Shown here: positions 8,111 through 16,510 of the stretch, in pieces
Layout: the number at the start of each line of letters is the position of its first letter
How positions within the stretch are numbered: the first letter of the stretch is position 1
Source of the DNA: Holophagales bacterium
Lineage (GTDB): Bacteria; Acidobacteriota; Thermoanaerobaculia; Multivoradales; Multivoraceae
Reading direction: 5' to 3'
Assembly: GCA_009845425.1 (NCBI GenBank)
Contig: VXZQ01000014.1
Span: forward strand, 333,783-397,782
DNA: 64,000 nt
Position numbers and translations under genes: made by a program
Notes under the pieces: model-generated
The model's input: the letters and a program-made list of their open reading frames with translations, nothing else
Told to the model about the DNA's origin: nothing
The model's database searches: none

Positions 8111-9589
8111 TCAGCGCCAGCGGAGGCCGAGCCAGGCCGCGGGATGCAGGAAGATCAGGACCGTGACGATCTCGAGCCGCCCGATCCACATGTTGAGCGA
8201 GAGATACACCTTGATCGGCGCCGGGAAGTGGGCGTAGTTGTCGAACGGGCCGACCTCCCCAAGCCCGGGGCCGATGTTGCCGAGCGTGGCGATGCTGGCG
8301 GTTACGGCGGTCTCCATCCCCACGCCGGTCAGCCCGACCACTCCGACGCTCAGGGCGAACAGGACGAGGTAGAGCAGAAGGAAGGAGACGATGGCGTGGA
8401 TAACGTCCTCCGGGACCCGGCGACTATCGAGTCGCAGCGGCCGTACCGCGCGCGGGTAGACGGTGTGGAACAGCTCGAGCAGGGATGACTTGGCGATCAG
8501 CCAGATGCGCACGAGTTTCGGTCCGCCGGCAGCGGAACCGCCGCAGCCGCCGCAGAACATGAGCAGCAGGAGAATGGTCTGGCTCGCTCCCGACCAGAGC
8601 GCAAAGTCCTCCGTCGCGAAGCCTGTCGTCGTGATGAGGGTGAGCGCCTGGAAGCCTGCTCGCCTCAGAGTCTCCTCGGACAGCGCCCCGGCCCTGATCC
8701 AGTCCCACAGGGATACCTCGTCGCTCTTCAGCGTGCACGCCAGGAGCAGGGTGGCAGCGAGGACGATCAGGAGGTAGAGGCGGAACTCCTCGCTGCGCAG
8801 CAGGGTCAGCGGTCGCCCCCGGATGGCCTGGAACTGGAACGCGTAGTTGGCTCCGGCGAGGAGCATGAACGCCATGATCGTCCACTCGATGGCGGGGCTG
8901 CTGTACCCCGCGATGCTGCTCGGATGAGGTGAGAAGCCCCCCGCCGAGACCGTCGAGAGGGAGTTGCAGATGGCGTCGAATAGCGGCATGCCGAGACGGA
9001 CGAGGAGTCCGGTCTCCAGGACGGTCAAGCCGACGTAGAGGGTGTACAGCGCCACCGCCGTGTTGCGAATGCGGGGTGTTAGCCGTTCCTCCGTGGGTCC
9101 GGGAGCCTCGGCGAAGAACATCTGACGGCCGGCGATGCGGAGGGCGGGCAGGACGGCGATGAAGAGGGCGATGATGCCCATGCTCCCCACCCACTCGCTC
9201 AGGCTGCGCCACAACAGAACGCCCTCGCTGGCCGCATCGAAGTCCGTGAGGATCGTGGCGCCGGTGCCGGTCAGCCCGGACATCGACTCGAACAGCGCAT
9301 CGGCGGGTGCGAAGCCGTTCACGGCGTAGGGAGCGGCGCCGATGAAAACCAGCAGCAGCCAGGACATGCCGACGGTGGCGAGCCCTTCCATGCGCCGCAT
9401 CTCCAGGCCCCGCCCGGGCAGCAACCGGGACACGAGACCGAGCAGGATGGCCACGCCCGCGGCGCCGAGAAAACCCATCGCGCTGCGGCCGTTGCCGTAG
9501 GCGGCTTCGACCGCGGAGGGCGCCAGCAGGACGACGCCGAAGCAGCCGACCAGGGCCAGGGTCGTGCGAAGTACCAGTGAGCCGCGCAC
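8111..9589 (-). CDS. trkH: Trk-type potassium channel subunit TrkH
   Basis: A 492-residue multi-helix protein with the four K+-channel-like selectivity segments of the Trk/Ktr/HKT superfamily: SGLTGTGATIL, SLSTVSAGGFSP, ITTTGFATEDF and TLGNIGPGLG, each with the filter Gly. The length matches TrkH. Translation starts at a GTG at 9589, 18 bp after the trkA stop, so the two subunits are co-transcribed in the order trkA-trkH. Expected role: K+ uptake across the inner membrane, gated by TrkA. Confidence 0.94.
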   Translation of the reverse strand: MRGSLVLRTTLALVGCFGVVLLAPSAVEAAYGNGRSAMGFLGAAGVAILLGLVSRLLPGRGLEMRRMEGLATVGMSWLLLVFIGAAPYAVNGFAPADALFESMSGLTGTGATILTDFDAASEGVLLWRSLSEWVGSMGIIALFIAVLPALRIAGRQMFFAEAPGPTEERLTPRIRNTAVALYTLYVGLTVLETGLLVRLGMPLFDAICNSLSTVSAGGFSPHPSSIAGYSSPAIEWTIMAFMLLAGANYAFQFQAIRGRPLTLLRSEEFRLYLLIVLAATLLLACTLKSDEVSLWDWIRAGALSEETLRRAGFQALTLITTTGFATEDFALWSGASQTILLLLMFCGGCGGSAAGGPKLVRIWLIAKSSLLELFHTVYPRAVRPLRLDSRRVPEDVIHAIVSFLLLYLVLFALSVGVVGLTGVGMETAVTASIATLGNIGPGLGEVGPFDNYAHFPAPIKVYLSLNMWIGRLEIVTVLIFLHPAAWLGLRWR

Positions 9590-9607
9590 GCTCGCTCGCG
9601 CCGTCCG

Positions 9608-10969
9608 TCAGGCCGCTCCGGGCGTCAGGCCGAAGGTCGGACCGACGAGTCCCGAACTTTCCGCCGTGGTCACGATCAGGAGGCGGTCGCCCGGCCGCAC
9701 CTCGTCTTCGCCGCCAGGCACGATCGTGTTGAACTGGCGCAGCACCCCGCCCACGATCACGCCGTTCGGCATGTCCATCTCCTTCAGCCGGCGCGCGTTG
9801 AAGTCCTCGGGAACGACGACCTCGACGACTTCCGCGAGGCCGTCTTCCAGGGTCGCGCGGTACTCCAGCCGGGGCGCCTGGATCTGGTGGAGGACTTCGG
9901 CGATCGCCGCGGATCGAGCGTTCAGGGTCACGTCGATGCCGACCCGCTCGAAGAGGGCGCTGCTGGTGTCGTTGCTGACGCCCGTGACAACCTTCGGGAT
10001 CCCGAGCTGCTTGGCGATCAGGGAGCAGAGCAGGTTGGTCTGATCGTCGCCGGCCATGGCAACCAGCGCATCGCTGCGCGCGACGCCGATCTCCTCCAGC
10101 AGCCTCAGGTCCGTTCCGTCGCCGTGGAAGACGATCGCCCGGCCTACCTGGTCGGCGATGTCCTCGCAGCGCCGTCGCGAGGCCTCGATGATCTTCACCT
10201 CCGGCCACAGGCCGCTCGTGAGTTCGCGTGCGAGGAGCCTGCCGGTACGGCCCGCGCCGACGATCGTCACGCTGCGGACCACGGTTTCGGGGGCGGCGAA
10301 GAAGCGTTTCGCTACCTGGCGAAGCGGTGTCCGCCGGCCCATGAAGAGCACCTTGTCGCCGGCTTCCAGGCGGTCCAGTCCGCGGGGCACGATCAGCTTG
10401 CCGTCGCGCACCCGGCTCACGACGAGGGCGTTGCTCGGCAGGGGCGCCTCGGCGAGGGTGGGGCCGCAGAGAGGAGAGTCGGCCTCCAGCCTGTACTCCA
10501 CGAGCCAGATGCGGCCGCGGTGGAAGCTCTCGACATCGAGGGCCCGAGGCTCGAGCACGATGCGGCCGATCTCCCGGGCCAGCGACCACTGCGGCCAGAT
10601 CAGGTGGTCGATGACCTCCTCGAGAGTGGTCTGCTCGGGGTCATTGAAGCTCTCGTGGTGCTCGTCCTGGGTGATGAAGCAGTACGTCGCGCATTGCGCC
10701 CGGCCGCGCGCCGCCAGGCAGGCGATGATGTTGCGCTCGTCGGAATCGGCGCAGGCGACGAAGGTGTCGCCATCGGAGAGCCCTACGTGCTGAAGAACGG
10801 ACCGGCTGGCCGCCGGCCCCACCGTGATCTGCAGGTCGAGGTTCTCGAACCGGTCGCGGGCGGCCTCCGTCGGCAGGATGACGAAGACGTCCTCCTCCCG
10901 CGCAAGGGAGGACGCAAGCAGGTACGCGATGTCGCCGCCACCGGCGATGACGACAGCCACGCGGTCCAC
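9608..10969 (-). CDS. trkA: Trk system potassium uptake regulator TrkA (two RCK units)
   Basis: A 453-residue cytoplasmic protein with two tandem RCK-N/RCK-C units, close to the length of E. coli TrkA. The first nucleotide-binding fold begins VAVVIAGGGDIAYLLASSL. The second begins VTIVGAGRTGRLLAREL and contains FHGDGTDLRLLEEIG, typical for NAD(H)/ATP sensing. C-terminal TrkA-C elements occur in each half (around SPLCGPTLAEA and RRLKEMDMPNG). I chose the GTG at 10969; the reading frame runs on far upstream through the neighbouring gene without plausible TrkA sequence. It controls TrkH in trans. Confidence 0.92.
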   Translation of the reverse strand: MDRVAVVIAGGGDIAYLLASSLAREEDVFVILPTEAARDRFENLDLQITVGPAASRSVLQHVGLSDGDTFVACADSDERNIIACLAARGRAQCATYCFITQDEHHESFNDPEQTTLEEVIDHLIWPQWSLAREIGRIVLEPRALDVESFHRGRIWLVEYRLEADSPLCGPTLAEAPLPSNALVVSRVRDGKLIVPRGLDRLEAGDKVLFMGRRTPLRQVAKRFFAAPETVVRSVTIVGAGRTGRLLARELTSGLWPEVKIIEASRRRCEDIADQVGRAIVFHGDGTDLRLLEEIGVARSDALVAMAGDDQTNLLCSLIAKQLGIPKVVTGVSNDTSSALFERVGIDVTLNARSAAIAEVLHQIQAPRLEYRATLEDGLAEVVEVVVPEDFNARRLKEMDMPNGVIVGGVLRQFNTIVPGGEDEVRPGDRLLIVTTAESSGLVGPTFGLTPGAA

Positions 10970-10992
10970 GATACCGGAGCGGCGCCCGCGAG

Positions 10993-12411
10993 CTAGAAGA
11001 TCCTCGAGAAGCCGCCGCTCTCGCTGCTCAGCCTCGAGTTGACGACGTTGTTGTAGATCGAGCCGAAGGTGTAGCGGAGCTGGATGCCGCCGCGGAAGGA
11101 GAGGTCCGTCTCCAACTGCCGTCTTGCGACCAGGACCTCGGCGTCCGTCGCGCCGCCCTTCGGCAGGTAGATCTGATCCCGGATCCGCGACACGCCGGCG
11201 TAGACGTCGAAGCTCAACCCGCGCACGATGTGGTACTCGATATCGGTACTGAACTCGATCCGGCTGCGATCGAAATCGTCGATGAAGTGGCTGTACTGGA
11301 GGTCGAGGTGGGCCTCGCCCCACGGCCTCTCCATGCCGAAGGCGATGTACGCGCCCTGGTCCGTGTAGGTCTCCTCGAGCTTGTCGAAGACGGTGGTTTC
11401 TTCATAGTCGAGACGGGTACCGCCGATGAAGTAGGCGAACGTGAACTCGCGCTCGGACGACTCGCTGTAGGGGAAGTAGTTGTACTCGATAGCCGCTGCC
11501 GCGCGGTAGGAGCTGTCCAGGTTCAGGAAGGTCGACCGGCGGCTGCTGGCGCCGACGCCCACGCCCCAGTGCGGGGCCAGGGTACGGATCACCTGGCCGA
11601 AGTAGCTCGTGCTCCGCGAGACGTTCTTGAAGGTGCTGCCGTCCTCGAACTCGAAGTTGCTCTCCCGGTATGAGTAGAAGACGCCCATTCCCATGCGCCA
11701 CAAGTCAGTGGTGCGGCCCGCCGAAGCGCTCGTCTGGTAGGACTGCGAGTCTCTGCGATCCTCGCTTCGGAAGTCGGTATTCAGGCGAAGGCGGTAAACC
11801 CAGTGGTTCCAGGGGTCGTCGACCACCAGCGTGTTCGCTTCGGGATGGAAGTGACCCCGGTGTGCCTCGCCTTGCTCTTCCCCGTTCTCGAACTCCACGA
11901 CGAGTCCTTCGGCCTGGGGCGTCTCCAGCACGTAGCGGACGAGACCCAACTCCAGGATGCGCTGCACGCCGCGGCGGCGCTCGTCGTCCGTGTCCGTGAA
12001 TGACGACGTATGGATCAACCTCTGGTCGACGCCTTCGAAGCGTTCCAGGCCAATGAAGTTGAACGTGTACTCGCGGGAGTTGCCGCCGGACTGGATGGTG
12101 ACGAGGACATGCACCTCGGCATCCTGCCGATCGCGCACCCAGTTGACGTAGGTGATCTGGCTGCGCTGGAAGGTGAAGTCACAGCCCCAGTCGCAGTCGA
12201 GGAATAGGCGCAGCGCTTCGGTCCCGTCAGTCGTCTCGAGTGCCGGCGCCGGCGCAGCGAGGCCCGCAGAGACGAAGAGCGCGAGAACCGGGAAGATCAG
12301 GTGTCGCGCGCGACGTTGCCTCTGGCGGGCCGGCGCTGTGTTCGTTCCGCTTCCGGGCCTGACAGGGCCGCTATGATGCCGGGCCGACTCGAGTGAGTCT
12401 CGCGGTGTCAT
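10993..12411 (-). CDS. Predicted outer-membrane beta-barrel protein of unknown function
   Basis: A 472-residue protein. A basic stretch followed by LIFPVLALFVSAGLAAPAPAL (residues about 36-56) looks like an export signal. After a short domain containing CDWGC (a possible disulfide) come many alternating strands rich in Tyr, Phe, Arg and Asp, such as RMGMGVFYSYRESNFEFEDG and AHLDLQYSHFIDDFDRSRI. The chain ends in Phe (GGFSRIF), as expected for a BAM substrate. I recognise no named family. It lies 23 bp upstream of trkA on the same strand and probably heads this transcript. The ATG at 12411 is preferred over a start at 12654, which would overlap the divergent gene. Confidence 0.65.
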   Translation of the reverse strand: MTPRDSLESARHHSGPVRPGSGTNTAPARQRQRRARHLIFPVLALFVSAGLAAPAPALETTDGTEALRLFLDCDWGCDFTFQRSQITYVNWVRDRQDAEVHVLVTIQSGGNSREYTFNFIGLERFEGVDQRLIHTSSFTDTDDERRRGVQRILELGLVRYVLETPQAEGLVVEFENGEEQGEAHRGHFHPEANTLVVDDPWNHWVYRLRLNTDFRSEDRRDSQSYQTSASAGRTTDLWRMGMGVFYSYRESNFEFEDGSTFKNVSRSTSYFGQVIRTLAPHWGVGVGASSRRSTFLNLDSSYRAAAAIEYNYFPYSESSEREFTFAYFIGGTRLDYEETTVFDKLEETYTDQGAYIAFGMERPWGEAHLDLQYSHFIDDFDRSRIEFSTDIEYHIVRGLSFDVYAGVSRIRDQIYLPKGGATDAEVLVARRQLETDLSFRGGIQLRYTFGSIYNNVVNSRLSSESGGFSRIF

Positions 12412-12559
12412 GAGTAGGCTGGCCTCGAGCGGCTTGGGGTGAGATGCCTGAAAGGCTGCGGACCGTGCGACGTGGAAAAATAGCACAGCGAAACCGGAGA
12501 GCTTCGAGCGTGAACAGCCTTCTGCGAGCGGTGTCCACCGGCCGGTCGAGGAGCCGCCG

Positions 12560-13423
12560 TTGAGCGTCTTCGATTCCGCCCCGTCAGGCGCCGTTCCTGT
12601 GCGCGAAACACGGCCCGCGAGCGAACTCTGGCGCCGTGTCAAGGCCCTGATCAAGTGGCCGTTCTACCTCGTCTACCAGCGTCGGCTCGAATCCAAGGTG
12701 CGGACCTGGCGCCTGCCCCAGCACATCGGCCTGATCATGGACGGCAACCGGCGCTTTGCGCGCCAGCAGGGGCTGGGCAACGTCAGCGCGGGCCATTTCA
12801 GGGGCGCCGAGAAGCTGTGGGAAGTACTCAACTGGTGCTACGAGGCGGACGTCTCGACCGTCACGGTGTGGAGCATGTCGCTCGACAACTTCAATCGCTC
12901 CGCGAAGGAAGTGCAGGCGCTGTTCGATCTGTTCGAGGAGAAGACCCGGGAACTCACGAACCACGACGACGTCCATCAGAAGGGCATCCGGGTGCGGTTC
13001 CTGGGACAGGTCGAACTTCTGCCGGAGAGCCTCCAGACCGCGATCCGGGAGGCGGAAGCGGCCACCAGCGGCTACGACCGATACCGGCTGAACATCGCGA
13101 TGGCCTACGGCGGCCGTGAGGAGATCGCGAGCGCCTTCCGCAACTACCTGCTGGACAACTCGGCGGTCGGCAGATCCCTCGACGAGGTTGCGGACGAGTT
13201 CAGCGCCTCGTCGATCGAGCGCTACCTCTACACCTCCGGCCAGCCCGAGCCCGATCTGATCCTCCGCACCAGCGGCGAGGTTCGTCTGAGCGGCTTCCTG
13301 CTGTGGCAGAGCACCTACTCGGAGTACTACTTCTGCGATACGCACTGGCCCGCTCTGCGTAAGATCGACCTCCTGCGCGCGCTGAGGTCGTACAGCAGCC
13401 GCCAGCGCCGCAGAGGACGTTGA
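12560..13423 (+). CDS. Cis-prenyltransferase (undecaprenyl diphosphate synthase family)
   Basis: A 287-residue protein with a roughly 50-residue N-terminal extension before the catalytic block HIGLIMDGNRRFARQQG, where Asp61 binds Mg-pyrophosphate. Further family motifs are GHF (His79), VTVWSMSLDNFNRS, LNIAMAYGGREEI and LILRTSGEVRLSGFLLWQS. MDGNRRFA, with Arg instead of Gly after Asn, and SLDNFNRS instead of SSENWNRP are closer to the archaeal and eukaryotic type than to bacterial UppS. It may therefore make a different chain length or be a second prenyltransferase of the genome. Translation starts at a TTG with a gaggag site 7-8 bp upstream. It is divergent from the beta-barrel gene. Confidence 0.88.
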   Translation: MSVFDSAPSGAVPVRETRPASELWRRVKALIKWPFYLVYQRRLESKVRTWRLPQHIGLIMDGNRRFARQQGLGNVSAGHFRGAEKLWEVLNWCYEADVSTVTVWSMSLDNFNRSAKEVQALFDLFEEKTRELTNHDDVHQKGIRVRFLGQVELLPESLQTAIREAEAATSGYDRYRLNIAMAYGGREEIASAFRNYLLDNSAVGRSLDEVADEFSASSIERYLYTSGQPEPDLILRTSGEVRLSGFLLWQSTYSEYYFCDTHWPALRKIDLLRALRSYSSRQRRRGR

Positions 13424-13462
13424 ACTCAAGGATCCGAAACGAACAGGACAGGCGCCGTGGCT

Positions 13463-13487
13463 GCCCGACCGTGAGCTGCGGTCGGGC
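13463..13487. repeat. 9-bp stem hairpin between genes
   Basis: GCCCGACCG and CGGTCGGGC pair perfectly around a 7-base loop, 40 bp after the prenyltransferase stop and 24 bp before the M42 start. No T-run follows, so it is not a typical intrinsic terminator. It is followed by aaacagcggc, as is the hairpin near 20265, and may be a member of the same dispersed family. Confidence 0.5.
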
Positions 13488-13510
13488 GAAACAGCGGCTG
13501 GGAGCAGCAA

Positions 13511-14584
13511 GTGAACAAGACAGCACGCAAGTTCTTCACTGATCTGTTGGCCGCACCGAGCCCCTCGGGGCACGAGGAGCCGGTGCAGGAAGTGGTTCGC
13601 GCCTACGCGGGCAGGTTCGCCGACGACGTGTCGACCGACGTTCACGGCAACGTGATCGCGGCGGTGAACGTCGAAGCCGGCGAGAAGCCGGCGGGTCGCC
13701 GTGTGCTGTTCGCGGGCCACTGCGACCAGATCGGCCTCATCGTGAGCTACATCGACGACAAGGGCTTCCTGTGGGTGCAGCCGATCGGCGGCTGGGATCC
13801 GCAGCAGCTCATCGGCCAGCGGATGACCGTGTGGGCGAAGGACGGACCCGTCCCCGCGGTCATCGCTCGCAAGCCGATCCATCTGCTCGACATGGAGGAG
13901 CGCAAGCGGGTGGTCAAGATGGAGAACCTCTGGCTCGACATCGGCGCGACGGATGGCGACGACGCGAGGAGCGCGGTGCGGGTCGGCGATCCGGTGACGC
14001 TCGATCTGGGTTTTCAGGAGATGCGCAACGGCCTGGCGAACGCCCCGAAGATGGACAACACGACCGGACTGTGGGTGGTCATCGAGGCATTGCGGCGCGT
14101 CGCCAGGAAGAAACCGAAGGTGGCGGTGTACGCGGTGTCGACGGTGTGCGAGGAGATCGGTCTGCGTGGCGCACGTACCAGCACCCACGGCGTCGACCCC
14201 GACGTGGGCATCGCGGTGGACGTCACCCACGCGACGGATTGCCCGACGATCAGCAAGCGCCAGGAAGGCGATCTGAGCCTGGGAGGCGGGCCGGTCATCG
14301 TTCGCGGTCCGAACATGAACCCGAAGGTCAGCGACCGCCTCGAGGCAGTCGCGGAAGCCGAGAAGATCCCGTTCCAGTTGGCGGCGCTCGGCCGGGCGGC
14401 GCCGAACGACGCGAACTCGATTCAGATCACCCGCGCGGGCGTCGCGACCGGGCTGATCAGCGTCCCGAACCGCTACATGCACAGCGCCGTCGAGACGATC
14501 TCGCTGGACGACATCGATCATTCGGCCGATCTGCTCGCGGGCTTCGCGGCGTCTCTCGAACCGGACGAATCGCTTATCCCCTGA
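13511..14584 (+). CDS. M42-family metallopeptidase (glutamyl/tetrahedral aminopeptidase-like)
   Basis: A 357-residue enzyme with all expected M42 metal and catalytic residues: His70 (FAGHCDQIG), bridging Asp182 (MDNTTG), Glu214 base and Glu215 (STVCEEIG), Asp237 (IAVDVTH) and His324 (RYMHSAVE). Family members are dodecameric cytoplasmic aminopeptidases that trim short peptides after proteasome- or Lon-type degradation. It starts at a GTG at 13511 with a ggag-like site. The plus-strand run 12560-17533 has short gaps but no 4-bp overlaps, so operon membership is uncertain. Confidence 0.92.
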   Translation: MNKTARKFFTDLLAAPSPSGHEEPVQEVVRAYAGRFADDVSTDVHGNVIAAVNVEAGEKPAGRRVLFAGHCDQIGLIVSYIDDKGFLWVQPIGGWDPQQLIGQRMTVWAKDGPVPAVIARKPIHLLDMEERKRVVKMENLWLDIGATDGDDARSAVRVGDPVTLDLGFQEMRNGLANAPKMDNTTGLWVVIEALRRVARKKPKVAVYAVSTVCEEIGLRGARTSTHGVDPDVGIAVDVTHATDCPTISKRQEGDLSLGGGPVIVRGPNMNPKVSDRLEAVAEAEKIPFQLAALGRAAPNDANSIQITRAGVATGLISVPNRYMHSAVETISLDDIDHSADLLAGFAASLEPDESLIP

Positions 14585-14666
14585 GCCGGTCTCGTGCGCT
14601 CGGCGACGCAAGTTCGTAGTATTCGCCGCCACACCAACGCAAACTCGAAGGAAGGGGTCGTAGGCC

Positions 14667-15440
14667 ATGCCGATGAAGAACCGTCTGCGCGACAAGATCG
14701 ACAACGGAGAGCCGGTGCTCGGCGCCTGGCTGGCCTTTCCCGACACCCACAGCGCCGAGTTGATGTCGCGGCTTGGCTTCGACTGGGCGACGATCGACAT
14801 GCAGCATGGCCTCGTCGACTACCAGCGCGCCACCGAGATGCTGCAGGCGATGACGGCGTCGGACACGACGCCGATCGTCCGGGTGCCCTGGAACGAACCG
14901 GGGATCATCGGCAAGATGCTGGACGCCGGCGCTCACGGGATCATCATCCCGATGGTCAACAGCCGCGCCGAGGCGGAGGCCGCGGCGGCCGCCTGCCGGT
15001 ACCCCCCGCGGGGCAAGCGCAGCTTCGGGCCGTTCCGCGCGGGCCTGCTCTACGGCGGGAACTACCTTGAGGAAGCGAACGAGCAGATCTACTGCATCCC
15101 GATGATCGAGACCCAGCAGGCGCTCGACAACCTGGACGACATCCTCTCGGTGCCGGGCCTCGATGGCGTCTACGTCGGCCCGAGCGACCTCAGCGTGTCG
15201 CTGGGACTTCGGCCGGCGGCCGACCAGGAAGACGAGAAGTTCACGGCGGCGATCGACAAGATCCTGGACGGCTGCAGGCGGCACGGGCTGTTTGCCGGAG
15301 TCGCCGGCACGGTCAAGGAGGCCCCCAAACGGATCCGGCAGGGATTCCGCTTCGTCGAGGTGGCGCGTGACGGCGGTTCAATGGCCAAGGCGGCGCTCCA
15401 GGACCTGCGGACCGTGCGGGCGTCGATGGAGGACTCCTGA
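14667..15440 (+). CDS. HpcH/HpaI-family aldolase (2-keto-3-deoxy acid aldolase-like)
   Basis: A 257-residue class II aldolase of the HpcH/HpaI family. Diagnostic pieces are FDWATIDMQHG (catalytic His region), PIVRVPWNEP (Arg that binds pyruvate), AHGIIIPMVNS, MIETQQALDN (metal Glu) and GVYVGPSDLSVSLG (metal Asp). Relatives cleave 4-hydroxy-2-oxo acids or 2-keto-3-deoxy-L-rhamnonate to pyruvate or related products. The exact substrate cannot be told. An agg-type ribosome site precedes the ATG. A zinc alcohol dehydrogenase and an SMP-30-like lactonase elsewhere in the window would suit a sugar-acid pathway, but the genes are not clustered. Confidence 0.88.
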   Translation: MPMKNRLRDKIDNGEPVLGAWLAFPDTHSAELMSRLGFDWATIDMQHGLVDYQRATEMLQAMTASDTTPIVRVPWNEPGIIGKMLDAGAHGIIIPMVNSRAEAEAAAAACRYPPRGKRSFGPFRAGLLYGGNYLEEANEQIYCIPMIETQQALDNLDDILSVPGLDGVYVGPSDLSVSLGLRPAADQEDEKFTAAIDKILDGCRRHGLFAGVAGTVKEAPKRIRQGFRFVEVARDGGSMAKAALQDLRTVRASMEDS

Positions 15441-15559
15441 GCGAGCGCCCGCTCCGGGGGAACGAATCCGGCCGGGGAGCGTTCTCACTACAAGGCGGCG
15501 CGTCGATGCGGCGCCCTACGTAGAATGTGAAGAAACGCAGACGGGAGAAGGAACTCGAC

Positions 15560-16483
15560 ATGTCACGAATGAAGGTGTGGTTGGTGGTCGGTCTGGCGCT
15601 GGCGCTTGTGGCGCCGGTCGCCGCGGTGGACGACGAGGAGAAGAAGGTCCGCCGGATCGAGGTCAGGAAGATGATGGACTGCGCGGAGGGCGAGGACTGC
15701 GAGGAGCAGGTGAGCCGCCGGGTGGTCTTCGTCGGTGACGACGGCGATGTCCGTGTTCTGCACGACGGGGACCACGAGTGGGTCTCCGAGGAGAACGCCA
15801 TGATCCTCAAGGCCGGCGACCACGACGTGCTTTTCATCGCGGATGAGCACGCCGACGGCGAAACCGGCGAGTCGGCGCGGCGGCACTTGCACCGGGTGAT
15901 GCAGCGACTCGGCGAGCGCGGTTCGCGGCTGCACCTGCGGCACGGTGGCGGCGCGTTTCTCGGCGTGGAGCTCTCCGATCTCACTCCGGAACTGCGCACC
16001 CACTTCGGCGTGCCCCAGGACGCGGGCGTCATGGTCGGCAAGCTCGTGGACGAAAGCCCGGCTTTCCGGGCCGGTCTGGAGGTCGGCGACATCGTCACAG
16101 CGGTCGACGGTGAACCGGTTGCCTCTTCGTCGGCGCTCGCGCGGGCGATCCGCGGCCACGAAGACGGCGAGACCGTCGTGCTCGAGGTCTGGCGCGATGG
16201 TCAGATGCAGAAGATCAGCGCCACCCTGGAAGAGCGGGAGCGGCGGGTCGAGATGTCCAGCGCGGCGGAGGGTGGACATGAAGCCCGGGTCATCGAGGTC
16301 AAGGTCGCCTGCGAGGACGGCGAAGACTGCACGGTCGACGTGGCCAACGCGAACTCCTTCGAGTTCGCGGCCTCGGCCTGCGGCGACTCCGGCGAATGCG
16401 AAGTGAACGTCGACTGCACGGACGGCGACTGCGCCTGTACCGTGAACGGCGAGGCGGCCAACTGTTCCGAACTCGGTTTCTGA
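15560..16483 (+). CDS. Secreted PDZ-domain protein with acidic Cys-rich tail
   Basis: A 307-residue protein starting at ATG 15560 with a gagaagga site. Residues 1-22 are a Sec signal (VWLVVGLALALVAPVAAV). A PDZ domain spans about 132-225 (GAFLGVELSD, then DAGVMVGKLVDESPAFRAGL and GDIVTAVDGEPV), like the PDZ units of DegP-type proteases, but no protease domain is present. Short acidic Cys motifs recur: CAEGEDC at 41-47, CEDGEDC at 251-257, CGDSGEC at 274-280, then CTDGDCAC at 286-293. The last 57 residues hold eight cysteines. These could form disulfides or bind metal. The combination is not a family I recognise. Confidence 0.8.
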   Translation: MSRMKVWLVVGLALALVAPVAAVDDEEKKVRRIEVRKMMDCAEGEDCEEQVSRRVVFVGDDGDVRVLHDGDHEWVSEENAMILKAGDHDVLFIADEHADGETGESARRHLHRVMQRLGERGSRLHLRHGGGAFLGVELSDLTPELRTHFGVPQDAGVMVGKLVDESPAFRAGLEVGDIVTAVDGEPVASSSALARAIRGHEDGETVVLEVWRDGQMQKISATLEERERRVEMSSAAEGGHEARVIEVKVACEDGEDCTVDVANANSFEFAASACGDSGECEVNVDCTDGDCACTVNGEAANCSELGF

Positions 16484-16510
16484 TCACAGGCCGTTGTTAC
16501 GATCCGCGCG

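Noticed and set aside
8424-10589. 721-codon frame overlapping trkH and trkA on the same strand
   Set aside because: The product is a Pro/Arg/Gly-rich out-of-frame reading, whereas the other frame gives complete TrkH and TrkA.
12584-14800. 738-codon minus-strand open frame opposite the prenyltransferase and M42 genes
   Set aside because: It covers two well-supported plus-strand enzymes and has no recognisable motif; long antisense frames are expected at this base composition.
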